Below, piece after piece: positions 7,807-14,862 of a stretch of DNA of 43,794 nt; positions within the stretch are counted from its first letter, which is position 1, and each line of letters begins with the position of its first letter. Source of the DNA: an uncultured Lachnospiraceae bacterium (GTDB lineage: Bacteria; Bacillota; Clostridia; Lachnospirales; Lachnospiraceae); contig CAJUHY010000020.1 of assembly GCA_910585895.1 (NCBI GenBank), forward strand, positions 1 through 43,794. The letters run 5' to 3'. The notes beneath the pieces are model-generated. The model had not been told where the DNA came from and ran no database searches. It was given only the letters and a program-made list of their open reading frames with translations. The position numbers and the translations under genes are program-made.

Positions 7807-10560
7807 TTACTTTTTCTTAGAAAACTTTATCTTTATTGCCTGCTTCGCGCCATAGGGAAGGATGTATTTCAACTTATCCTCACTCTTTCGCATTGTGCTG
7901 CATTCGGGATTCTCCCGATACAGGTGAATCGCATCAAATTCACATTTCGTAGTGCAGACGCCGCAGCCGATACAGCAGTTTTCGTCCACTACGGAGACTC
8001 CGCAGCTTAAACACCTTGCGGTCTCTTTCTTTACCTGTTCCTCGGTGAACGTCTTTGAAAGGTCACGGAAAGATTTCTTACGGTCTGCGTTTTCATCCAC
8101 ACCAGATATCTGACGGCTGGAGTTATCGTACGTTTCCACCTTGATATCTTCCTTATCCAGCTCCACGAACTGACGGCGGTTACGCCCAATTGTCATGCTG
8201 GTATGCGGCTGCACAAACCGGTGAATGGAGACTGCGCCCTCCTTGCCAGCCGCAATTGCGTCAATAGCAAACTTCGGTCCCGTATAGACATCACCGCCCA
8301 CAAAGATATCCGGTTCTGCTGTCTGGTAAGTCAGCGAATCTGCCACTGCTGCCCCGCCTCTGCCAAGCTCAACCTTAGAACCCTTCAGCAAATCTTTCCA
8401 TATAATGCTCTGACCGATACTAAGGAACACATTTTCACATTCCACGGTGACAGTATCATGTTCATCAAACTGCGGATTGAATTTGCCATCTGCATCATTG
8501 ACAGCAAGACATTTCCTAAAGACGACGCCTTTGACTTTGCCATCCTCCATAAGAATCTCCTTGGGTCCCCAGCCGCAACAAATAGCCACGCCCTCTTCCT
8601 CTGCCTCCTCAATCTCCTCTTTGGACGCCGGCATGATGTCCCGGCTCTCTAAGCAGTACATGGCAACATTCTCTGAACCACAGCGGCTGCTGGTGCGCGC
8701 CACATCTATTGCCACGTTTCCTCCGCCGATGACAACTGTCCTGCCATTGACCTGATAAGATTCATCCTCACCAACAGTACGCAGGAAATCAACGGCAGTC
8801 ATAACGCCCTTGGCATCCTCACCTGGGATATCTGCACCTCTTCCGCCCTGACAGCCAATGGCTATGTAAAACGCCTTGTACCCCTGTGCGCGCAGTTCAT
8901 CCAGCGTAATATCCCTGCCTACTTCAATGCCGGTCTTGATTTCCACACCCAGTTCCTTAATAATATCAATCTCCGCCTGTACGACGTCCTTCTCTAGCTT
9001 AAAGGATGGGATTCCATATACCAACATACCTCCGGCTTTGTGATTTTTCTCAAATACAGTAGGATGGTAACCTCTCTCAGCCAGGTAGAAAGCGCAGGAC
9101 AGTCCCGCCGGACCTCCGCCGATTATAGCGATTTTTTCTGTAAATTCGCCCTTCAGGGAAGGCACCACTTTCTTAGGCACATATCTGGTCTCCGCTTTCA
9201 AATCTTGTTCTGCGATAAAGCGTTTCACCTCGTCAATGGCAATCGCCTCATCAATAGTCCCTCGTGTACAGGCATCTTCACATCTGCGGTTGCAGACATG
9301 ACCGCAGACCGCCGGAAATGGATTCTCTTTCTTAATTAAGGCAAGTGCCTCCTGATATCTGCCCTGCGCTGCCATTTTCAGATAACCCTGCACGGCAATG
9401 TGCGCCGGGCACGCTGTCTTGCAGGGAGCCGTCCCGGTATCATAACAATTGATACGGTTCTTGTCCCGGTAGTCCTCCGTCCACATATGGGGTCCCCATT
9501 TCACCTGGGAGGGAAGGGGCTGCTTGGGATAAGAGACCTCGCTGCCGTCCTTCTTGCATAATTTCTGTCCCAGCTTTACCGCACCCGCCGGACAGTATTC
9601 CACACAGCGCCCACATGCCACACAGTTTTCCGTCTTCACATGCGCCACATAGGCCGACCGCGACATATTGGGCGTATTAAATAACTGAGAGGTACGCAAA
9701 GCATAACATACATTCACATTGCAGTTACAGATAGCAAAAATCTTGTCCTCGCCGTCAATATTGGTAATCTGATGGACAAAACCGTTCTCCTCAGCAATCT
9801 TCATGATTTCCAAGGCTTCCTCCCTGGTAATATAGCGACCTCCTTTGTTGGTCTCCACCACATAGTCTGCCATATCGCCCACGGCAATGCACCAGCCCTC
9901 CGGGTCATCCCCGCAGCCCTCTTCAAACGTCTTGCGGGAACGACGGCAGGAGCAGGGGCTTGCCGCATATTTTCCATCATACTTATCCAGCCAATGGGAA
10001 ACATGTTCCACAGAGACAGAATGATTCTCCATTTCAATGGCTTTCTCCACCGGAATCACGTGCATACCGATTCCAGCGCCTCCCGGCGGCACCATCGGCG
10101 TAACCTTTTCTAAAGGCAGACGGCTCATACGCTCAAAGAACCGTCCCATTTCCGGATGCTCCTGCAAAAGGTCTGCATTCATATTGGCAAACTCTGCGCT
10201 TCCCGGAACAAACATGGGCAGCACATATTGCTTTTCATGCTGAGAATTCTCCCAGTTATATTCAATCAGCCCATTTACGGACATTTTCTGCAAAATATCC
10301 TCCAGGTACGCTTTGTCCCTGCCTGTAAGCCTTACCATATCCTCCAGTGTACGGGGCTTGCGCTTGCCCATCTTCATGGCAATTTCTGCCATCTCATCTG
10401 TACAGATAGCACAAAGCCCAATGTATTCCGGAGAATCTTTGGTTATCTTCTCCATCCCCAGCACTATGGGGATTCTATCTGTTATCATTTTCGCCAGCTT
10501 TGCAACCGGCTCCCGAAACGGTTCCTCGGGGTGGGGATTGGGAAATAATGGATCTGCCAT
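7807..10560 (-). CDS. Multi-cluster GltD-like flavoprotein oxidoreductase
   Basis: 917-aa modular redox enzyme. Residues 1-200 include a winged-helix-like segment. Residues 200-290 carry an unusual Cys set (Cys203, 205, 224, 278, 280, 285; CSC...WC...CNCNVNVC) likely binding an Fe-S cluster. A ferredoxin motif CVACGRCVEYCP starts at 313. The GltD-type N-terminal cluster domain has Cys380/384 and Cys419/423/427/431, followed by an FAD fold (GGGPAG at 481) and an NAD(P)H fold (GGGNVA at 612). A second ferredoxin motif, CIGCGVCTTKC, lies at 863-873. GltD moves electrons from NADPH to the glutamate synthase alpha subunit, but no GltB is here. The many clusters suggest electron transfer to or from a partner such as ferredoxin, or bifurcation (inference). 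GAGGAG lies 8 bases before the ATG. It is the third gene of the hypB-hypA operon. Confidence 0.88.
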   Translation of the reverse strand: MADPLFPNPHPEEPFREPVAKLAKMITDRIPIVLGMEKITKDSPEYIGLCAICTDEMAEIAMKMGKRKPRTLEDMVRLTGRDKAYLEDILQKMSVNGLIEYNWENSQHEKQYVLPMFVPGSAEFANMNADLLQEHPEMGRFFERMSRLPLEKVTPMVPPGGAGIGMHVIPVEKAIEMENHSVSVEHVSHWLDKYDGKYAASPCSCRRSRKTFEEGCGDDPEGWCIAVGDMADYVVETNKGGRYITREEALEIMKIAEENGFVHQITNIDGEDKIFAICNCNVNVCYALRTSQLFNTPNMSRSAYVAHVKTENCVACGRCVEYCPAGAVKLGQKLCKKDGSEVSYPKQPLPSQVKWGPHMWTEDYRDKNRINCYDTGTAPCKTACPAHIAVQGYLKMAAQGRYQEALALIKKENPFPAVCGHVCNRRCEDACTRGTIDEAIAIDEVKRFIAEQDLKAETRYVPKKVVPSLKGEFTEKIAIIGGGPAGLSCAFYLAERGYHPTVFEKNHKAGGMLVYGIPSFKLEKDVVQAEIDIIKELGVEIKTGIEVGRDITLDELRAQGYKAFYIAIGCQGGRGADIPGEDAKGVMTAVDFLRTVGEDESYQVNGRTVVIGGGNVAIDVARTSSRCGSENVAMYCLESRDIMPASKEEIEEAEEEGVAICCGWGPKEILMEDGKVKGVVFRKCLAVNDADGKFNPQFDEHDTVTVECENVFLSIGQSIIWKDLLKGSKVELGRGGAAVADSLTYQTAEPDIFVGGDVYTGPKFAIDAIAAGKEGAVSIHRFVQPHTSMTIGRNRRQFVELDKEDIKVETYDNSSRQISGVDENADRKKSFRDLSKTFTEEQVKKETARCLSCGVSVVDENCCIGCGVCTTKCEFDAIHLYRENPECSTMRKSEDKLKYILPYGAKQAIKIKFSKKK

Positions 10561-10586
10561 ACGTAAGTCTCCTCTCCTGGTATTCT

Positions 10587-11624
10587 CTACTCTGCCCTTG
10601 CCATTGCATCCTTGAAGTCTTTCTGGTCTGTAAAGATTTCATTGGTATACGGGTTCTTTTTCTGTTCTTTCGCGCGCTTGATAATTGCTGCCATGCAGAT
10701 TACATTGGCAATCAATGCCAGTGCGGAAATCACGCCCTGCATCGTCGGGTCTGCCGCCAGAGGGCGCACCGCCGCGTCCATCACGCCATCCTTATAAAGC
10801 GACGGCAGAACTGCAAATTTACCTTCATCCTGAAACAGCGGAAATACCTGCGCAAACATACACCACAGAGCCAATGTATTGGCACGGTTCTGAATCCAGC
10901 CGCCCTTGTTCCACAACATCGCTGCAAAGGTAGGTGCCAGCAGCAGAGCCATACCGCAGTACCATGTGTGGGTAGGCAGGTTATTGTAAGTATAAGCAAA
11001 ATTCCAGATATCATAGGCGATGATAAAGCACCATGTCATATCCGGCCACAGCATATCTTTCTTATCCTTAGAAGCATAAATCCCCCACCAGCCTGTCATA
11101 CAGAAAATATTGATAATTCCTGCGATACCGTTGACCCAGTTCCACCAGCCGCCGTACAGCCAGACGTTCTCAGAGGAAAGCCACCAGCGGTCCCCCTGTT
11201 CAGCGAGCGCCATGAACCCGCGGATTCCCGATTCAAAATCGCTGCCCACGGCAATTAAAATATTGATTGCCACAATCGCAAAAGGAAATACTTTAAACCA
11301 ATGCGTATTACCAACGCCCCATTTATATTTGAGCATCATGAAGCCGATACAGCCAGCCGTTGCCGCATACAATTTTGCATAGTGAAACCAGCTGTTCATA
11401 TGTAAATACGTGTCATTTTCCAATGCCCACTGCGCACCAGTCGCCGCACCAATCTGAATAGCGATAAAGTACACGGTCAGTGCCGCCGGAAGCGCCAGAA
11501 AACAACAAATCCCTCCGATTTTTGAACGGCGCGCAACCTCGTTCACCAAAATCAAACTTACAAATACCAGCAGCCACCCAAAAAGCTGCCAGCCTGCGCC
11601 ATCTCCATACACCTGAAACATCAT
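10587..11624 (-). CDS. Trp-rich polytopic membrane protein (DUF5692-like)
   Basis: 345-aa integral membrane protein with about nine hydrophobic segments and many aromatic residues, especially Trp (for example WWNW and GWWGIY). I believe it matches the uncharacterised DUF5692 family, named from memory and unverified. No transporter or enzyme motif is recognisable. The ATG at 11624 was chosen over an upstream frame start because GAGGG lies 8 bases before it. It sits 35 bases after hypB and 26 bases before the flavoprotein, so co-expression is very likely. It could be a membrane anchor or electron/ion-coupling partner of the flavoprotein, or a nickel permease feeding HypA/HypB; it lacks the HX4DH motif of NiCoT permeases, which argues against the last idea. 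Confidence 0.8.
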   Translation of the reverse strand: MMFQVYGDGAGWQLFGWLLVFVSLILVNEVARRSKIGGICCFLALPAALTVYFIAIQIGAATGAQWALENDTYLHMNSWFHYAKLYAATAGCIGFMMLKYKWGVGNTHWFKVFPFAIVAINILIAVGSDFESGIRGFMALAEQGDRWWLSSENVWLYGGWWNWVNGIAGIINIFCMTGWWGIYASKDKKDMLWPDMTWCFIIAYDIWNFAYTYNNLPTHTWYCGMALLLAPTFAAMLWNKGGWIQNRANTLALWCMFAQVFPLFQDEGKFAVLPSLYKDGVMDAAVRPLAADPTMQGVISALALIANVICMAAIIKRAKEQKKNPYTNEIFTDQKDFKDAMARAE

Positions 11625-11659
11625 AATAATTACCCTCTTTCCTTTAAATTTTACTTCAT

Positions 11660-12334
11660 TTATCTTGAGTCTGCCCACGCAGCTACTTGTTCACGCAGCC
11701 ACTGCGCCCACTCCATAAAACCCTCTCCGTTCTTGGCAGAGATGGGAATTATCTTTGCCTCGGGATTCCTCATATGAATATACTCCTGACATTTATCCAT
11801 ATCAAAATCAAAATAAGGCAGCACATCTATCTTATTGATAAGCGCCACGTCACAGACGGAAAACATCAGCGGATATTTTAAAGGCTTATCATCCCCCTCC
11901 GGCACAGATAAAATCATCACATTCCGACATGCACCTGTGTCAAATTCTGCAGGGCATACGAGATTACCCACATTCTCCAATACAACCAAATCAAGGTTAC
12001 CGGCATTAAATTCCCGAAGCCCCTGTCTGGTCATAGACGCATCCAGATGGCACATGCCTCCGGTATGCAGCTGGATAGCACGCACACCCATATCTGCAAT
12101 CGCCTGCGCATCAACATCAGAATCAATGTCCGCTTCCATGACTCCTATTCTCATCTCATCCTTCAGCATGGAAATCAGCCTTTTTAACATTGTAGTCTTT
12201 CCTGCCCCTGGTGATGACATCAGATTCAGGAGAAACGTCCCCTGAGCCTTTAACTCCTCTCTGAGCAATGCCGCATCCGCATCGTTGTCTTCTAAAATAC
12301 TGCGCTTAACCTCTATCACCTTGAATTCCTTCAT
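11660..12334 (-). CDS. hypB: HypB, GTPase for nickel insertion
   Basis: 224-aa SIMIBI-class GTPase. Motifs: P-loop SSPGAGKTT (Lys46), the metal-binding Cys95-His96 in TGGMCHLDA, Cys127 in NVGNLVCPAEFD, and NKID at 167-170. These match true HypB closely. It lacks the N-terminal CxxCGC and His-rich nickel store of larger HypBs. GTP hydrolysis in a HypB dimer drives nickel transfer to HypA and the target enzyme. An ATG at 12334 is preferred to an in-frame GTG at 12340 because the GGAGAGA site is too close to the latter. First gene of the operon, behind a consensus promoter at 12383-12411. Confidence 0.93.
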   Translation of the reverse strand: MKEFKVIEVKRSILEDNDADAALLREELKAQGTFLLNLMSSPGAGKTTMLKRLISMLKDEMRIGVMEADIDSDVDAQAIADMGVRAIQLHTGGMCHLDASMTRQGLREFNAGNLDLVVLENVGNLVCPAEFDTGACRNVMILSVPEGDDKPLKYPLMFSVCDVALINKIDVLPYFDFDMDKCQEYIHMRNPEAKIIPISAKNGEGFMEWAQWLREQVAAWADSR

Positions 12335-12382
12335 GTCCACTCTCTCCTGTTGGTTATACCAGTTTCAAATATTGTTATTTTT

Positions 12383-12411
12383 ATTATAATTCCATAGCTT
12401 AATAATGTCAA
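12383..12411 (-). promoter_or_regulatory. Consensus promoter of the hypB operon
   Basis: Perfect sigma-A hexamers on the minus strand: TTGACA (12406-12411), 17-base spacer, TATAAT (12383-12388), about 50 bases before hypB. It predicts strong, largely constitutive transcription; no operator palindrome is apparent. Confidence 0.8.
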
Positions 12412-12453
12412 TCGTCGGTTTTTCTGGAATCTGGTATGTCCAGTTTGGCAGCT

Positions 12454-12567
12454 ACAGTTCAGCCAGCCGGGATAAATCGGGGAAAATCGTGCTAAGTGCC
12501 AGTGGCACTTGTTTGGCAACGACCGAAGCGAAGCGTAGAACTTTGCGAATGGCGTGGGCTGAACTGT
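12454..12567. repeat. 114-bp palindrome-bounded intergenic element
   Basis: This fills most of the 338-base gap between hypB and proC. It is bounded by a perfect 11-bp inverted repeat (ACAGTTCAGCC at 12454-12464 and GGCTGAACTGT at 12557-12567) and contains an internal palindrome AAGTGCC-A-GTGGCACTT-like hairpin near 12493-12510. No coding frame of note is present. Boundary repeats plus internal hairpins fit a small non-autonomous mobile or interspersed repeat (MITE-like) or a folded RNA. No target-site duplication is obvious. Confidence 0.5.
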
Positions 12568-12601
12568 TAAAAATTCTTAGTACTATCTAAAATCATATGT
12601 C

Positions 12602-12630
12602 TTGCACATTTTGCAGGCTGCTGTTATGAT
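12602..12630 (+). promoter_or_regulatory. proC promoter
   Basis: -35 TTGCAC (12602-12607), 17-base spacer, -10 TATGAT (12625-12630). It lies about 40 bases before the proC start. Confidence 0.7.
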
Positions 12631-12672
12631 ATTTGTAGCTACTCAGAAATCAAAATGGAGGATTTACAGAAC

Positions 12673-13476
12673 ATGAATAAGACAATCGGATTTATCGGCG
12701 GCGGAAATATGGCAAGCGCCATTATCGGAGGTATTTTAAACTCCGGCCTCGCTGCAAAGGAACAGATAATTGCCACTGCCAGGACAGAACAAACGATTTC
12801 TTCCCTGCAAGAACGTTTCGGGATAACCGCCACTAGAGACAATCACGCCGCTGCCAGACAGTCGGACATCCTCTTTCTTGCCGTAAAACCTTATTTATTT
12901 GAACAAATTATTGCTGAAATTAAAGATAGTGTAAGACCAGAAACGCTTATCATATCCATTGCCGCCGGACAGACCATCGAGAAAATTGAAGCCGCATTTG
13001 CCAAAAACATCCGTCTCGTACGCGCTATGCCAAATACTCCGGCATTGGTTGGCGAAGCGATGAGCGCACTCTGTGCCAATCAAAATGTCACAGACAATGA
13101 CCTTGCAGAGGCCATGGCGCTTTTTAATAGTTTCGGCAAATGCGAAGCTGTCCCGGAATCCATGATGGATACTGTGATTGGCGTCTCCGGCTCCTCCCCT
13201 GCCTATGTATATATGTTTATTGAAGCGATGTCTGATGCCGCCGTTGCCGATGGAATGCCCCGGGCACAGTCATACAAATTTGCCGCCCAGGCTGTACTCG
13301 GCGCGGCTAAGATGGTGTTAGAAACCGGAACACACCCCGGCGCCCTCAAAGATGCAGTCTGCTCTCCCGGCGGAACCACCATAGAAGCCGTCGCAACGTT
13401 AGAACAGCGTGGGCTGCGCAGTGCGGTGATTGCCGCCCAACGCGGCTGCGTTCAGAAATCAAGAGATATGACTTAA
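12673..13476 (+). CDS. proC: Pyrroline-5-carboxylate reductase
   Basis: 267 aa, the usual ProC length. It catalyses the last step of proline synthesis, reducing pyrroline-5-carboxylate with NAD(P)H in the cytoplasm. The dinucleotide fold starts at residue 6 with GFIGGGNMASAI; the conserved catalytic region SGSSPAYVYMFIEA and the C-terminal block PGGTTIEAV are intact. The ATG at 12673 was chosen because GGAGG lies 11 bases upstream; an in-frame ATG at 12655 overlaps that site and has none of its own. Monocistronic, with its own promoter and a terminator shared with the convergent binding-protein gene. Confidence 0.95.
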   Translation: MNKTIGFIGGGNMASAIIGGILNSGLAAKEQIIATARTEQTISSLQERFGITATRDNHAAARQSDILFLAVKPYLFEQIIAEIKDSVRPETLIISIAAGQTIEKIEAAFAKNIRLVRAMPNTPALVGEAMSALCANQNVTDNDLAEAMALFNSFGKCEAVPESMMDTVIGVSGSSPAYVYMFIEAMSDAAVADGMPRAQSYKFAAQAVLGAAKMVLETGTHPGALKDAVCSPGGTTIEAVATLEQRGLRSAVIAAQRGCVQKSRDMT

Positions 13477-13495
13477 TCGAACAATTAAGATAGAA

Positions 13496-13545
13496 AAATC
13501 AGGACATCAAAAGCGCCATACATTGCACCTTAGATGTCCTGATTT
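13496..13545. terminator. Bidirectional terminator between proC and the binding-protein gene
   Basis: 13-bp perfect stem (AAATCAGGACATC with GATGTCCTGATTT) around a 24-base loop. It is followed by a T-rich tail on the plus strand and by TTTTTC on the minus strand, and sits between convergent genes. Confidence 0.8.
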
Positions 13546-13548
13546 ATT

Positions 13549-14859
13549 TTATTTATTCAGCGATTCTTCCTGCAGTTTATCAAACATTGCCATACACTCA
13601 TCTACCGTGGAACCATTCAGCAGCTCGCGCACAATCAGGCAGGTATTGCCCCACTGCTCTAGTTTTAGCCCCGCATTGGACGCCAGAACATAGACATTAT
13701 CCTCTATCTTGTCATTCAGCGGCTTTAACGCCGGTACACAGTCAACCTTTACATTTTTGGAGGGCGAAATCACCTTGTTGGTCTCCGTGTAAACCTGCAG
13801 CGCTTCGTCTGAAAGTATCACTTCAAGCGTGTCCTTCGCATCCTGCAGATGTTCTGCCTCCGCACCGACGCCAAATCCCGTAATAGGCACTACTGGCATC
13901 TGCCCATGACTGCTGGGAAATCCAATAACCTGCATATTGAAATCCGGGTTCCCATAAGCGGTCTCTGTATTCGCCGCTCCCCAATATGCCATGACAATCG
14001 GCGTCTTCTGCGCCAGAAAATCATCTCCTTCCCCTTCAATCGCCTCACTGACATAAGCTTTCTTGGCATCAATATAATCTTTGTCTATCAGCTCTTGGAG
14101 GAACTCAAATCCCGGACGCATGTAATCGCTGTATTTACTCTCCCCACTGTTAAGTTTGGCCACCTCAGCTTCCGTATCCCCGCCATTGTACATGTCTGCA
14201 AAACCTTGCGCAAATACGAAAGTTTCCAGCCACCAACGATTTGCCCCCACAGGCGTCTCGATGCCGTTTTCCTTAAATACCCGGCAGCACTCCAGAAAAT
14301 CTTCCGGCGTTTCCGGTAACTCAAGGTTATATTTATCGAACATATCCTTATTGATGAACAGACCATATGCCACCACTTCCTGCGGGATTGCCACCAGTTT
14401 TCCATCTACCATATTGGCTGTCTTTACGACTTCCCGCAGATTTTCCACACACGAAAGGTCCGATAAATCCACCAGCTTTCCCTCCTCTCCGAGAGTCTGC
14501 ACAATGTCTGGATTTAACAGATATATATCATCCATATTATTGCGTACACGATCCACTATCACATCATCATACGTTTTGTCCTGATAATCTTCCGCCGTAT
14601 AAGACCTGTACGCTACATCAACCCCAAGCTGCTCCTCTGCCATAATTATGGTTTTATCAAATGCGCTTCTTGCCGTATTCTCAGCATCAGGTTCTGTCTT
14701 TTCCATAGGACTGAATAAATTGACAACTTTCTTACTCTCCTCCTCCGTTATGATTACATCGTTATTCGGATCCCCCAATCCGCACGCTGCCACTGTCAAT
14801 GCCATGAGCGCTGCCAGACCGCATAGCGTTAATGTTCTAATCAGTTCTTTTATTCTCAT
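13549..14859 (-). CDS. Extracellular solute-binding lipoprotein linked to a sensor kinase
   Basis: 436-aa family-1-like (carbohydrate type) solute-binding protein. The signal peptide ends in lipobox VAAC with Cys26 as the lipidated residue, so it should be tethered to the outer face of the membrane. The body shows the usual features of the family, including an INKDMFDKYNLELPETPEDF-like stretch in the first lobe. Only three bases separate it from the hybrid kinase upstream, whose last codons form its AAAGGA ribosome site. No permease or ATPase is nearby. It more likely presents a ligand to the kinase than serves import (inference), although it could supply a permease encoded elsewhere. Confidence 0.9.
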   Translation of the reverse strand: MRIKELIRTLTLCGLAALMALTVAACGLGDPNNDVIITEEESKKVVNLFSPMEKTEPDAENTARSAFDKTIIMAEEQLGVDVAYRSYTAEDYQDKTYDDVIVDRVRNNMDDIYLLNPDIVQTLGEEGKLVDLSDLSCVENLREVVKTANMVDGKLVAIPQEVVAYGLFINKDMFDKYNLELPETPEDFLECCRVFKENGIETPVGANRWWLETFVFAQGFADMYNGGDTEAEVAKLNSGESKYSDYMRPGFEFLQELIDKDYIDAKKAYVSEAIEGEGDDFLAQKTPIVMAYWGAANTETAYGNPDFNMQVIGFPSSHGQMPVVPITGFGVGAEAEHLQDAKDTLEVILSDEALQVYTETNKVISPSKNVKVDCVPALKPLNDKIEDNVYVLASNAGLKLEQWGNTCLIVRELLNGSTVDECMAMFDKLQEESLNK

Positions 14860-14862
14860 ATT

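Noticed and set aside
13549..14859. Binding protein as part of a sugar ABC importer operon
   Set aside because: No permease or ATPase gene is adjacent, and the gene is fused by a three-base gap to the kinase. Import through a distant permease cannot be excluded.
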